The translations under genes and the position numbers were made by a program. Positions 9,301 to 17,661 of a stretch of DNA of 64,000 nt are shown here, piece after piece (the stretch's first letter is position 1; each line of letters opens with the position of its first letter). The stretch is from JAICMB01 sp963838885. Lineage in GTDB: Bacteria > Acidobacteriota > Terriglobia > Bryobacterales > Bryobacteraceae. The notes under the pieces are model-generated. The model saw only the letters and a list, made by a program, of their open reading frames with translations, had not been told where the DNA came from and searched no databases. Location of the stretch: assembly GCA_963838885.1 (NCBI GenBank), contig CAWITB010000043.1:1-64000 (forward strand), read 5' to 3'.

Positions 9301-9770
9301 AGATCACGCCATCGGAAATGTTCGCCATCGCCGCCGATTTGAGCGCGGACAAGAACAACTCCGAGCCCGGCGCCGTTGAGATACGCCGTGAAGCCGCCGC
9401 CTCGCCGCGCGAGCTGGCCTACGACATCATTTCGCTGCGCTTCGGCACGCCCAAGCCCACGCTCGCCAATTCCTATACGCCGGAGCTGCTCAACTTGCGG
9501 ACGTTCCCCACGTTGATGGGGTATTCCAGCCGCATCATGGCCGAGAGCTGGGAATCGAATCTTCTCTATTACGCGACCATCGCGGACGAGATGCACCTGC
9601 CGCCGTCGCAATTGAATATATTGGTCCCCGCATGGACGGAGCAAACGGTCGAGCGCATTTTCGCCACGCACCTCGAAGACTGGCCGGCCTTGCTGCGCTC
9701 CTTGCGCGCGGTCGGCGGCGACGCCGTGCGGAAAAATCGCAAAGCAGCAGTGGCCGCCGGAGGTCTTTAA
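6369..9770 (+). CDS. Large secreted protein of unknown function, possible helical repeats
   Basis: 1133 residues from GTG 6369, chosen because of the strong Shine-Dalgarno just upstream. A signal peptide is clear (MKTFAIAFFAVFGFAFVLTQ). Residues about 28-120 look like TPR-type helical pairs (DPSGAGALLQQAAAAKTADS, then an AYAEFLDGHGDPAAREAWE unit). The rest is long, mostly helical, with no catalytic motif I recognise. Codon use is unusually regular, with C at nearly every third position in places, and the frame is undisturbed for 3.4 kb. That is a useful control for the frameshifts elsewhere. It is followed after 31 bases by the VWFA gene, so they probably form an operon. I would call it an Acidobacteriota lineage protein of unknown role. 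Confidence 0.85.
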   Translation: MKTFAIAFFAVFGFAFVLTQDLPGQDLSERAWRMEIQGDPSGAGALLQQAAAAKTADSAALEAYAEFLDGHGDPAAREAWEKLLPQSSGAVRAAAARHLLLIDARLGDWAAARKDMDEYRAAGGRDLALPPAVSPDAKSDAKKPVILVPGPLRSFARMAALSPDLQPGDLLGALARNVVTNGYQAAASNEALEQTEYLKLVVRYLTQARELDKLAGATKVIKIETCDSTQTGELLRVLGYRMRGGCGSDVVLETVNATRAFLTIDSGFPLAELEQSLRTNRPFVYDYHPTVVPILYGPDYWTSAHENKAAGSQEFIDFFIGDPSICRLYLGLSKLDPPTAEEIRKAVPAPRLRAFAHVLDFYGGMFEIRDGKAAVPGGARSIKAWTDLVGVSPDKGAAFYEKLIVRDDGWMASYYDSLARIVYNPAHGPVQNYLTEPERLKRFYAAIRGKVTSPGPARPVFRANADMMLLTTRLRLDSSGRPHIPGGIAVWRDLFVEHPHGKYDAKLSKAAAGWKDPDDVLEALFGLCRKSVENEPLKIFLALSDVDRRRSTPLAAATVARLARQYRAFGAQYAVFADAPVISDKTVLAFLDAAQSIGSIRDLGVRADAAGSMQALVGLWQIFYRQGSIAPADADKELAALVASFDNVKNEREIFDAGRSGVRTLLAAAHAREGSPQDRMIDLLAGAADPIDADSHTQLVEQMIRIFEAQRLISLQTIFELSDHLEAVAKGAKANSALIAKTAARISEIQLPRADLSGVEKNALAFGYWPERHIETQRKLNLRAIVDKSATDPRKLEDVRGLLAPFLRDTLVGLNYVHYAPPGAQILTTNPLFVRSHDFIGMQGSTETWKATEVLGNGWPASAGGKLIGSLCGLPYALAEAEQNFLIPTKEQALIWGDLVPQMLIGATVPRWWNVTPAQLHWVALHMHYAENAIAEASMNPGERALVLKAVENHAPPARTYKIATLLESGQVPAALDEITPSEMFAIAADLSADKNNSEPGAVEIRREAAASPRELAYDIISLRFGTPKPTLANSYTPELLNLRTFPTLMGYSSRIMAESWESNLLYYATIADEMHLPPSQLNILVPAWTEQTVERIFATHLEDWPALLRSLRAVGGDAVRKNRKAAVAAGGL

Positions 9771-9801
9771 GCTGCGAATCCAAAGTATCTATTAATGGAG
9801 G

Positions 9802-10824
9802 ATGAAGTTGAAGTCCGTTAAATCTTTTGCAATGCTCGGCGCGGCGCTGGCCGCTTCGAGCAGCCTCGTCTGGGTCTGGGCGCAGGAACATCCCACCTTC
9901 CGCATTAAGGTCGACATGGTGGTGGTGAGCTTCACGGTTACCGACAGCAAGGGCCACTACATCAACGGCCTGAAGCCCGGCGACGTACGAATTTTCGAGG
10001 ACGGCATTCGCCAGAAGATGAATACGTTCGGGGAGGGAAACAAGCCGCCGCTGCAGATCCTCGAAGACGGCTCCACGCGCCCGGTCCCGATTAACCCCGG
10101 TGCGGTCGATAAGGACGCCGTGACAATGGCTTCCGACCGCGCCGCCGACGCCTTCGTGGGCACGAACGTTTTCGTCCTGTTCGACACCAGCAATTATATG
10201 TATCGCGGCTTCGTGTACGCCTCCGACGCCATCGCCGATTTCATCCGCGGCCTGGACCGCGCCGATTCGGTCGGCGTCTATACCTTCAGCCGCAATCTGT
10301 CGCGCGTCGCGCCGCTAAATCACGACCGCAACCAGGCCATTTTCGGTCTCCGCAAAGCTGTGGCCGGCGACGACGCCGCCCTTTATAACGGGCTGCTGCT
10401 GGCCTTGCGCGACGCCGCCAAGGTGCCCGGCCGCAAAGTCGTCATCGTGTTCTCGAACGGCCCCGATAACGCCAGCATGATCGCCCCCGACGATGTCCGC
10501 GCCGTGGCGGAAGACGAAGGCATCCCCATTTACGTCATCTCCACGAGCGAAGTGAACAAGGATCCCGTCTCGAGCGCCATCTTCAAGCGCATCTCCAACC
10601 GCACGGGCGGCAAAGCCTATTTCGCCAAGACCTGGCAGAAGCAGGTGGAGGCGTTCGAAAATATTCGCGAAGACCTCGGCAACAGCTATACCGCGACCTA
10701 CTATCCGGCCGCGAATCCTAACGAAAGCTTCCGCAAGATCACCATCGAAATCGCGTCCGACCCCGGACACAAATATCGTGTGCGCGCCCGCCCCGGCTAT
10801 CGTCCTCGCGGCGGCTTCGAGTAG
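9802..10824 (+). CDS. Secreted VWFA-related domain protein
   Basis: 340 residues. After a signal peptide (residues 8-30, ending near WVWAQE) comes FRIKVDMVVVSFTVTDSKGHYI with GLKPGDVRIFEDGI, the typical N-terminal strand region of acidobacterial VWFA-related proteins. The A domain starts at FVLFDTSNYMYRGF, a MIDAS-like D-T-S-N-x that departs from the canonical DxSxS, so metal binding is uncertain. VVIVFSNGPDNAS is the later strand. GGAGG at 9797-9801 directly abuts the ATG at 9802 but lies six bases before the in-frame TTG at 9808, so TTG 9808 may be the true start. Proteins of this type are thought to be exported adhesion or scaffold proteins. Confidence 0.85.
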   Translation: MKLKSVKSFAMLGAALAASSSLVWVWAQEHPTFRIKVDMVVVSFTVTDSKGHYINGLKPGDVRIFEDGIRQKMNTFGEGNKPPLQILEDGSTRPVPINPGAVDKDAVTMASDRAADAFVGTNVFVLFDTSNYMYRGFVYASDAIADFIRGLDRADSVGVYTFSRNLSRVAPLNHDRNQAIFGLRKAVAGDDAALYNGLLLALRDAAKVPGRKVVIVFSNGPDNASMIAPDDVRAVAEDEGIPIYVISTSEVNKDPVSSAIFKRISNRTGGKAYFAKTWQKQVEAFENIREDLGNSYTATYYPAANPNESFRKITIEIASDPGHKYRVRARPGYRPRGGFE

Positions 10825-10831
10825 GGGAAGC

Positions 10832-11047
10832 ATGTCGGCGCTATTAGACAAAGCGATAGAAAAAGTGATTGCCCTGCCTGCCGATGAGCAGGATGCCATC
10901 GCTTCCCAAATGCTGGCCTCGCTTGCCGACGAAGAGGCCTGGAAAAAACGTTTTGCGGAGAAACGCGACGTAATCCGTCGCATGGCCCAGGAGGCCTTGG
11001 AGGAGGACGAGCGAGGTGAGACGATTCCCCTAGACGACCTGCTCTGA
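10832..11047 (+). CDS. Antitoxin of a RelE/ParE-type addiction module
   Basis: 71 residues, start ATG 10832 eight bases after GGGGA. It begins MSALLDKAIEKVIALPADEQ and continues DAIASQMLASLADEEAW, the standard pattern of short acidic antitoxins paired with RelE/ParE toxins; the N-terminal helices are the DNA-binding/dimer part. The C-terminal tail (EALEEDERGETIPLDDL) is acidic and would wrap the toxin. Its TGA overlaps the toxin ATG (TGATG), the usual arrangement for toxin-antitoxin pairs. Confidence 0.85.
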   Translation: MSALLDKAIEKVIALPADEQDAIASQMLASLADEEAWKKRFAEKRDVIRRMAQEALEEDERGETIPLDDLL

Positions 11048-11307
11048 TGCAGTCGCGGACCACCCGGCAATTCTGGCGTTTGTTTGCTCGCCTGCCGTCC
11101 GATGCTCAGCGTGAAGCCAAACGCGCTTATCGCCTTTTCCAAGCCGATCCAGCTCACCCCGGCCTGCATTTCAAGAAACTGGAAGGCGAGGAGGACATCT
11201 ACTCAGTCCTCATCGGACTCGCCTATCGCGCACTGGCAGTAATGAGAAAAGGTCGCGCCGTCTGGTACTGGATCGGCAGCCACTCTGAATACGATCGGCT
11301 GGTTTGA
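11047..11307 (+). CDS. RelE/ParE-superfamily toxin
   Basis: 86 residues, coupled to the antitoxin. It reads FWRLFARLPSDAQREAKRAY, FQADPAHPGLHFKKLEG, YRALAVMRKGRAVWYWIGSH and SEYDRLV. This is the compact fold of RelE/ParE toxins: helix pair, then strands with the basic residues used to cut ribosome-bound mRNA (RelE) or to poison gyrase (ParE). Which of the two activities applies cannot be read from sequence. The module sits between secreted-protein genes with no sign of a mobile element. Confidence 0.85.
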   Translation: MQSRTTRQFWRLFARLPSDAQREAKRAYRLFQADPAHPGLHFKKLEGEEDIYSVLIGLAYRALAVMRKGRAVWYWIGSHSEYDRLV

Positions 11308-11462
11308 ACGCGCCACCTTTTGTCGACAAATTTCGCGAATCGCGAAGCGGCCGCGATTTGGAGGCCCGGGCCGCAAAATACCGCGTCCGAGCCGGCCTCA
11401 GATACCTCCCTGCGGCGGCTTCCAATGATTTCTTAAAATATGCCCAACGTCTTACGGGATGA
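11304..11462 (+). CDS. Possible small reading frame after the toxin
   Basis: A 52-residue frame begins at a TTG overlapping the toxin stop (TTGA) and ends at TGA 11460-11462. It starts MNAPPFVDKFRESRSGRDLE and contains charged helix-like segments, but no family is recognised. The overlap with the toxin stop is its main support. It could equally be the open 3' flank of the toxin gene. The rest of the gap to 11517 holds nothing I can identify. Confidence 0.2.
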   Translation: MNAPPFVDKFRESRSGRDLEARAAKYRVRAGLRYLPAAASNDFLKYAQRLTG

Positions 11463-11517
11463 GCTTATGAATCGTGCTCTGCGGGAGTTCGGCTGTTTCT
11501 GCGGCGCCGCCGGCTAT

Positions 11518-14500
11518 CTACTCCAGCTTGGCCGGCTTCGCCGCACCGGCATAAATAGAGTTGAACAGTAGCTTGTAGGTCCCGTGCGGCTGGCCTCGAA
11601 AGGCCGCTTCCACTCCCAACAGGAACACATTTCCCTCGCCCATGGGAGCTTCGGCGGCGGCCACCGTGCCCTCGAGATATCCTTGTCCCCAAGCCCAGCC
11701 GCTGCGCAACGGCGTGGAGCCGGCGTACCACACCACTGGTTTGACGCCTTTCATGCCGGCATCCGGCCGCATGCGGAATGCCGGACTGTTTTCAAAAAAT
11801 ACGTCGGCAACGTCCGCCATGCCGTAGGCCACCGGCTGGGTGTTGTCCACGCTCACCTGCAGCACCGATCCGGGCACGTAAAATTTCTCCCGCGGCAACG
11901 GATGCTCTTGTCCGTCGGGCGTTCTCTCCACAAGCGCATTCTCGACCGGCAGTCCGAAGAACTGCGCCAAGCCCGTGGAGTCGCCGATGGTGACAATTGT
12001 GCCACCCGCTTCGACGAACCGCTTCAATTGTGGGATCGTTTTCTCGGCGGTAACGCGTCCGAGCATCTTCCGAAATTCTTCGGGAATGTCCTCGGGTTTG
12101 GGCTGCCGGAATCCGAAGCCTCCGCCGCGTCCGGCCGTCGCCGCTCCCTGCTCGCGCGGCATCGCGCCGCTTGGAAATACCAGCACATCGTAACGGCTCG
12201 CGATATCGCCTTGATCGAGCGCCGCCGGGTAGACCACCTCGAAGGGAAACTCGAACTGCTCGAAAATCCAGCGCAGCCATCCTGAGGTCATCGATCCGCC
12301 GTACTGGTCCCACAGTCCGATGCGCACGGGCTTGAGCTTCATCGCATCACCGGCGGGTCTGCTCGCGACGCCTTCAATCGTGATGCCCAGCTCCTCCGCG
12401 GCGCGCTCGAGAATGGGGCGCGTTTGCGCGCGCGCCGGGATGTACATCGTTCCCGCGCCCACGCGGCGACCCGCCAACTCGACGGGCTGCTTCAGCCAAT
12501 AGACCTCGTCGCCGTTCTTCAGCAGGCGATTTACAAGGATGAAGGAATCATTTTGCTCGTGACTGACCAGATATCCGGCCGGCTGCGTTGGACCGAGCAT
12601 TTTGTTTGCGGGCGGCTTTTGGAGGCCGCTTACTTTCTCGAACGGCCCGTTGAAGTCATCCAGAATGCGGTCGAATTTTACGCCCATCTGGAACGCCAGC
12701 GTGTATCCGGTGACGTCGTAGGGCGGAATCGGCGGGCCGCCCGGGTAGCGGAAATCGTTGGGATGATCCTGCGGCTCGAACATATCCAGAATGTGCGGCC
12801 GGAAGGCCTGCGCCGTTTTCACCACCCACGAACCGGCCCGGTAATGCTTGCCGTTGACGTCGAAATCGGCGGTCGCGCGCTCGATCGCGACGCCGTTCTT
12901 GATGAGCGTGTCGATGAACTTGGTCGCGGTCGGGAAGTCCGGCTGATCGATGGGAACAATATATCCTCGCGCATCGCGCATGGCGGGATCGTGCAGCACG
13001 GCGTCGTACAGCTTCACGGGCACGCCTCCGCCGCGCCCGCCAAAATTGCCGGGGGTATCGCCGGCGGGAATGGCCGCCGCGGTCGTTCCCGTCGCGCTCG
13101 TCGCAGCCGCGGCCAGCGTGCGCGCGCCTCCTCGGCCGCCGCCCGCAGCCGGCTCCTTCGCCGCCTTCTCCTTCAGCGCTTCGATCCGCTTGGGCGTCAC
13201 GGTCCAGGAATCGCGGCTGCCCCGCTCGATCGAATTGCGGCCCATGCGATAGATGTCGTAGAGAAAATCTTCGCGATATTTCGAAGCCAGGTCGAGCACC
13301 GCGCGATTGGCTGTCATGGAGTATTCGATCGACTGCCTGAAGTGCCAGATCTGCGGCGGGACTGGAAACGGCTCGTCTCCGGTTGGCAATTGCCGATCCG
13401 GGATCAACGCGACTTCGAAAGGCGTGGGATTCCCGATGGTTTCCGTCAGCAGCCCGATCATGTTGTGAAAATACGTCGTCGTGCGCAGGCCGCCGTTGTA
13501 CCACGTCGAGTAGGGCGCGCCGCTGCGCATCGTCGTGCCGGGCTTGCCTTCTTCGATGAAACGGCTGTGCATGGCCGAGCCGACCATTTCGATCTGCATC
13601 GGAATCAGCGGATCGAAATTGTAGTTGAACGGATCGCGGAAGGGGGGCGCGAACATAACCGCGCCCGCGGGACCCGTCTGGTGATGGTTGTACATGATCT
13701 GCGGGAACCATTCCGAATACAGTACGCGATTCATGTTCGTCGATTCCTTCATGTTCGACATGTAGAAATCGCGATTGTTGTCGTGGCCGATATACTTCTG
13801 CCATAGGCGCGGGACATTGTTGGTGGAGCGCTTCTTGGGATCGGACTCGCGCATATACCAGTTCGAGACCAGCTCCATTCCATCGGGGTTGGCCTGCACC
13901 GCGAGAATGACAACGTCGTTCAGGATACGCATGGTCTCCGGATCGTTTCGGCTGAGCATCTCGTAGACGAATTCCATCAACTGCGCCGCGCCCAGGACTT
14001 CGGACGCGTGCAGGCCGCCATCGATCCAGACCACCGCCTTGCCTTCGTGCGCCAGCGCGCGAGCGGTCTCGTCCGTAAGGCCATCGGCGAGGGCGAGCCG
14101 GCGCGAAATCTCTTTATAATGCGCCAGCTTTTTTTGATTCTCGGGCGACGTGATGATGGCCATCCATTGCGGCCGGCCCTCCTCGGTCTTTCCAATCTCG
14201 ACCAGCTTCATGCGGCCGGATTCCGCGGCGAGCTTCTTCCACCACGCCGTCAATTGCGTATAGTTGGCGAGGTAGTAATCGTCGCCGATATCGAATCCAA
14301 GCGCCTCTTTGGGGGTGGTGAGCTTGCGCGGCGTCTGCGCGGGGGCGGCGGCCGTAAGCGCAATAACCAGTGCGCAAATGCCCTTTAATCGGCCGAGGAA
14401 CCCATGCCTTACGGCGCAACCGCGAGCCTCGAAACCGAGCCGCGCCCGCGAGCCAGCCGTTAGCGCCCCGCGCGTTGCGGCGATCTGCCGTTCTGAACCG

Positions 14501-14562
14501 GCTATGGCGCTTCCACGCCGCCGCTGGTTCACCGCGCCGGCGGGGCGATTTTCATATAGCAT
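11518..14562 (-). CDS. M14-family zinc carboxypeptidase, exported
   Basis: 1014 residues from ATG 14562. The hydrophobic export signal (LKGICALVIALTAAAPAQT) only begins about 60 residues in, so the true start may be GTG 14532 or later; no nearer ATG exists in this frame. The catalytic domain has the zinc motif HASE in DGGLHASEVLGAAQLME, followed by VQANPDGMELVSNWYMRESD and the third zinc ligand region MYNHHQTGPAG. Together these match M14 peptidases of the large acidobacterial/Bacteroidetes type. The C-terminal third (IGLWDQYGGSMTSGWLRWI, then EAGGTIVTIGDSTGLA) resembles a glutamine-amidotransferase-like fold, as seen in this subgroup. A Gly/Arg-rich linker (GGRGGARTL) lies between. It is probably periplasmic or surface exposed, 16 bases after the YCF48-like gene. 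Confidence 0.88.
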   Translation of the reverse strand: MLYENRPAGAVNQRRRGSAIAGSERQIAATRGALTAGSRARLGFEARGCAVRHGFLGRLKGICALVIALTAAAPAQTPRKLTTPKEALGFDIGDDYYLANYTQLTAWWKKLAAESGRMKLVEIGKTEEGRPQWMAIITSPENQKKLAHYKEISRRLALADGLTDETARALAHEGKAVVWIDGGLHASEVLGAAQLMEFVYEMLSRNDPETMRILNDVVILAVQANPDGMELVSNWYMRESDPKKRSTNNVPRLWQKYIGHDNNRDFYMSNMKESTNMNRVLYSEWFPQIMYNHHQTGPAGAVMFAPPFRDPFNYNFDPLIPMQIEMVGSAMHSRFIEEGKPGTTMRSGAPYSTWYNGGLRTTTYFHNMIGLLTETIGNPTPFEVALIPDRQLPTGDEPFPVPPQIWHFRQSIEYSMTANRAVLDLASKYREDFLYDIYRMGRNSIERGSRDSWTVTPKRIEALKEKAAKEPAAGGGRGGARTLAAAATSATGTTAAAIPAGDTPGNFGGRGGGVPVKLYDAVLHDPAMRDARGYIVPIDQPDFPTATKFIDTLIKNGVAIERATADFDVNGKHYRAGSWVVKTAQAFRPHILDMFEPQDHPNDFRYPGGPPIPPYDVTGYTLAFQMGVKFDRILDDFNGPFEKVSGLQKPPANKMLGPTQPAGYLVSHEQNDSFILVNRLLKNGDEVYWLKQPVELAGRRVGAGTMYIPARAQTRPILERAAEELGITIEGVASRPAGDAMKLKPVRIGLWDQYGGSMTSGWLRWIFEQFEFPFEVVYPAALDQGDIASRYDVLVFPSGAMPREQGAATAGRGGGFGFRQPKPEDIPEEFRKMLGRVTAEKTIPQLKRFVEAGGTIVTIGDSTGLAQFFGLPVENALVERTPDGQEHPLPREKFYVPGSVLQVSVDNTQPVAYGMADVADVFFENSPAFRMRPDAGMKGVKPVVWYAGSTPLRSGWAWGQGYLEGTVAAAEAPMGEGNVFLLGVEAAFRGQPHGTYKLLFNSIYAGAAKPAKLE

Positions 14563-14578
14563 GTGTTTATTCTCGCTT

Positions 14579-15586
14579 TCACCGCCAGCTCAGGCGCGCG
14601 ATCCTGCCGTTGGGGCCCACCGCCCAAACCGCGCCGTCCGCCGCGCTCAAAGCATTATAAGCGGTGTTATCGAACTGTTTCCAATTCTCTCCATTATCCA
14701 CGGAGACGTCCGTCCCGGTAATGCCGGTCGCGATCCACGCCTTGCGGGCGGCCGAGTAGACCACGGCCGAGCGGTAGCCATGCGGGCCTTCTCCCGCCGG
14801 CTTGCTCCACGAATTGCCTCCATCGGAGGTGAGCGCGACATTAGCCCCGCTCACCGTTGGCTGGGAATAATCGCCGCCCACCGCGATGCCCTGGCGCGCA
14901 TCGGAGAACGCGATTGAAAAAATACCGGACGCCGCCGTTCCACCGAGGATCGGCGTCGTACCCGAGATCCACATCCGGCCCCCATCGCTCGAGCGGAACA
15001 CCAGTGCATCCGCCGCCCCACCGGTCACGAACCATGCGTCCAAGCGGCCCAGCAGGAAGAGGCAGGAATTGCTGGCGGCGAACGCGCCCGCTCCCGGCAG
15101 CGCCGCTACAGCGAGATTGCGTTTCCATATCGCGCCGCCGTTGTCCGTCGTGACGATCACGAACTGGCCGGCGACGGGATCTCCCAGTACCATTCCATGC
15201 GAGGCGTCCCGAAACGCGATAGCGTCGAAAAATCCCTGGGGATCGGGGTTGGCGTATTCGAGCGTCCAGCGCGCGCCGCCGTCCGAGGTTTTATAAATTC
15301 TCGACTTGTCCCCCGCTCCGCTGCTCAACAGCCACGCCGTATCGGCATCGAGCGCGCGCACGCCGCGAAAGTCGAGCTGCCCGCCGCCGGGGACCTTTAG
15401 CGATTGCCAGGTTGCGCCGCCATCGGTCGTGCGTAGACACGTCCCATTCGCGCCACTGGCCCAGGCGACGCGTTCGCTCACCGCGCCGATGCCTCGCAAC
15501 GATGCTTCGACTCCGCTATGCTGGGCCGTCCACGTCTGCGCGCAACAGATTGGGACCATCGCCGCGAGCAGGAGCGTTCTGGCCAT
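14579..15586 (-). CDS. Exported YCF48-like/BNR beta-propeller protein
   Basis: 335 residues from ATG 15586. Signal peptide MARTLLLAAMVPICCAQ is followed by repeats containing the Asp-box/BNR pattern: RTTDGGATWQSL, KTSDGGARWTLE, TTDNGGAIWKRN, RSSDGGRMWISG, TSDGGNSWSKP and SVDNGENWKQF. This is a sialidase/photosystem II assembly factor-like beta-propeller with six or seven blades. No sialidase catalytic Arg triad is evident, so binding rather than hydrolysis is likely. It is upstream of and probably cotranscribed with the M14 peptidase, and divergent from ffh (34 bases apart). Confidence 0.88.
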   Translation of the reverse strand: MARTLLLAAMVPICCAQTWTAQHSGVEASLRGIGAVSERVAWASGANGTCLRTTDGGATWQSLKVPGGGQLDFRGVRALDADTAWLLSSGAGDKSRIYKTSDGGARWTLEYANPDPQGFFDAIAFRDASHGMVLGDPVAGQFVIVTTDNGGAIWKRNLAVAALPGAGAFAASNSCLFLLGRLDAWFVTGGAADALVFRSSDGGRMWISGTTPILGGTAASGIFSIAFSDARQGIAVGGDYSQPTVSGANVALTSDGGNSWSKPAGEGPHGYRSAVVYSAARKAWIATGITGTDVSVDNGENWKQFDNTAYNALSAADGAVWAVGPNGRIARLSWR

Positions 15587-15620
15587 CGCTACAATAGAAG
15601 CACGACCGCTCCATTCCCCC

Positions 15621-16991
15621 ATGTTCGATAACTTATCCGACAAGCTGCAGCGGGTGTTCAAAAATCTGCGCGGCGAAGGAAAATTGACCGCCGAAAACAT
15701 GGAGACGGCGCTGCGCGAAATTCGCGTCGCGCTGCTCGAGGCGGACGTGCATTTCCGCGTCGTCAAGCAGTTCATCGAGAACATCCGGCAGAAGGCCGTC
15801 GGCGAAGAAGTGCTCACGGCGCTGTCGCCGACGCAGCAGGTGATCAAGATCGTGCGCGACGAGCTGGTGCATCTTCTGGGTAGCCACCAGTCCAAGCTTC
15901 GTTTTGCAAACGAGCCTCCCAGCGCCATTATGATCGTCGGCCTGCAAGGCTCCGGCAAGACCACAAGCACCGGCAAGCTCGCCAAATGGCTCTCGAAAAA
16001 CGGTCACAACCCCATGATGGTGTCGGTTGACGTCTACCGCCCGGCCGCGCGCCAGCAATTGGCCGTGATCGCTCGGGACGTCAAATTGCCGGTATACGCC
16101 GGCGAGCCGGACGAGACCAAGCCCCTCGATCTGACGCGCGCCGCCCGCCGTGAAGCCGTGCAAACGGGCCGCGATGTTCTGCTGGTCGATACCGCCGGAC
16201 GCCTGCACATCGACGAGCAGCTGATGCAGGAATTGCGGGAATTGAAGGAGCAGCTCAATCCCAGCGAAATTCTTTTCGTCGCCGATGCCATGACCGGGCA
16301 GGACGCCGTCAAATCGGCCGACGAGTTTCATAAACAGCTCGGGATCAGCGGCGTTATTCTCACGAAAATGGATGGGGACGCCCGCGGCGGCGCGGCGCTT
16401 TCGATCCGCAACATCACGGGTCAGCCGCTGAAGTTCGTGGGCGTCGGCGAAAAGTCCGACGCGCTTGAGCCGTTTCATCCGGACCGCGTGGCGCAACGCA
16501 TTCTGGGCATGGGCGACGTCCTTTCGCTCATCGAAAAGGTCCAGGAAAACATCGACGAGAAGCAGGCCGAGGAGACGCAGCGCAAGCTTCTTGAAAACGA
16601 GTTCACGCTGGAGGATTTCCGCGATCAATTGCGCCAGATCCGCAAGCTCGGGCCGCTCGAATCGCTGCTCGGCATGATGCCGCAGTTAGGGCCGTTGAAG
16701 GACCTCAAAAATGTCAAAGTCGACGAGAACGAGGTCACCCGCGTCGTCGCCATTATCGACTCGATGACGAAGCAGGAGCGCGCCAATCACATGATCATTA
16801 ACGGGGCGCGCCGCCGCCGCATCGCCAAGGGCAGTGGGGCCTCGGTGCAGGAAGTCAACGCGCTACTGAAGCAGTACGCGCAAGCGCGGAAAATGATGAA
16901 ATCTCTGACCGGCGGCATGGGTGGGATGATGGGTAAACGCCTCGCCAAGAAACTGCCACCGGGGTTGTTTGGCGGAATGGGCGGACGCTAA
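15621..16991 (+). CDS. ffh: Signal recognition particle protein Ffh (SRP54)
   Basis: 456 residues from ATG 15621. The NG domain has an N-terminal helical bundle, then the P-loop GLQGSGKTTSTGKLA, the DVYRPAARQQL and DTAGRLHIDEQLM GTPase motifs and TKMDGDARGGAAL. The C-terminal M domain carries methionine-rich LGMMPQLGPL and the RNA-binding region (VAIIDSMTKQER, RRRRIAKGSG), ending in a GGMGGMMGK tail. It targets inner-membrane proteins to FtsY and SecYEG together with 4.5S RNA. Longer frames extending upstream are artefacts; the family start is MFDNLSDKLQRVF. Confidence 0.97.
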   Translation: MFDNLSDKLQRVFKNLRGEGKLTAENMETALREIRVALLEADVHFRVVKQFIENIRQKAVGEEVLTALSPTQQVIKIVRDELVHLLGSHQSKLRFANEPPSAIMIVGLQGSGKTTSTGKLAKWLSKNGHNPMMVSVDVYRPAARQQLAVIARDVKLPVYAGEPDETKPLDLTRAARREAVQTGRDVLLVDTAGRLHIDEQLMQELRELKEQLNPSEILFVADAMTGQDAVKSADEFHKQLGISGVILTKMDGDARGGAALSIRNITGQPLKFVGVGEKSDALEPFHPDRVAQRILGMGDVLSLIEKVQENIDEKQAEETQRKLLENEFTLEDFRDQLRQIRKLGPLESLLGMMPQLGPLKDLKNVKVDENEVTRVVAIIDSMTKQERANHMIINGARRRRIAKGSGASVQEVNALLKQYAQARKMMKSLTGGMGGMMGKRLAKKLPPGLFGGMGGR

Positions 16992-17017
16992 ACTCCGCCG
17001 TTTCTGAGCGGATCGGC

Positions 17018-17227
17018 TCAATAGCGACGGCGCGAGGGGATGAGGATAGTCGATGCGAGCAGACCTCCGGCAACCGCGGCCCCCAACATTGCCCAGGGAT
17101 TGCGATTGAAATAGGTGCGCCAATCGGTGGCGTCCCGGACCTTCACTTCAAGCGCGGCGAGATTGTCGCCCAACTGCTCGCGCTTATCCTGAATGTTTTT
17201 TATGATTTGCTCTGATTGCGCATCCAT
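17018..17227 (-). CDS. Small membrane-anchored protein, DUF3618/YqjD-like
   Basis: 69 residues. The N-terminal 35 residues form a helix (IIKNIQDKREQLGDNLAALE) and the C-terminus has one membrane segment (NPWAMLGAAVAGGLLASTI) with a positive SRRRY end. The shape matches the DUF3618 and YqjD/ElaB groups of inner-membrane-anchored proteins, some of which bind ribosomes in stationary phase. The start overlaps the end of the preceding gene by 28 bases. Third gene of a three-gene operon. Confidence 0.7.
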   Translation of the reverse strand: MDAQSEQIIKNIQDKREQLGDNLAALEVKVRDATDWRTYFNRNPWAMLGAAVAGGLLASTILIPSRRRY

Positions 17228-17646
17228 TCAACATCCTCCTTTACGGTGAACACGGTCTTCTCGGGCCCCTTGACTTTTTTCCAGCGCTCCCTGCCCACAG
17301 AGAACAGCGCTCCTCCGACGAGCAGCAAGAATACGCCGACGATCAGAGCCGCGGCCCACAAGGGCAGCGCCAGCGCGATGGCGAACATCACGCACAAGAG
17401 GCAAAAACCGAGCCCGAACAGAGCCATGAGAGCCGCCCCGCCGAACATGATGCCGGCGGCGCTGGCCTTGCGGACTTCGTCCTTGGTCTCGACCTTAGCG
17501 AGTTGCACCTCGGAACGAATAATGTCTTGAATGTTGGTGACGGCGTCTTTTAGAATGTCGGTGATGGTACGCTCGCCGCTTCGCCCCGATGGGTATACAT
17601 AGGAACCGAGCTTTCCGCCCGCTTCACTGGCAGGATCCAAATCCAT
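17200..17646 (-). CDS. Phage-holin-family (Phage_holin_3_6/YqjE-like) membrane protein
   Basis: 148 residues. RTITDILKDAVTNIQDIIRSEVQLAKVETKDEVRK is the amphipathic helix that opens these proteins. Two adjacent membrane segments follow (AGIMFGGAALMALFGLGF and LALPLWAAALIVGVFLLLVGG), then a charged tail. The name holin is historical; these are chromosomal stress-associated membrane proteins usually found beside YqjD-like genes, exactly as here. The GGAG-type site before it is adequate. No phage genes are nearby. Confidence 0.78.
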   Translation of the reverse strand: MDLDPASEAGGKLGSYVYPSGRSGERTITDILKDAVTNIQDIIRSEVQLAKVETKDEVRKASAAGIMFGGAALMALFGLGFCLLCVMFAIALALPLWAAALIVGVFLLLVGGALFSVGRERWKKVKGPEKTVFTVKEDVEWMRNQSKS

Positions 17647-17661
17647 GATTAAACTCCTTTT

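Noticed and set aside
12424..13806. 460-residue plus-strand frame opposite the M14 peptidase
   Set aside because: Shadow of the peptidase, low-complexity composition.
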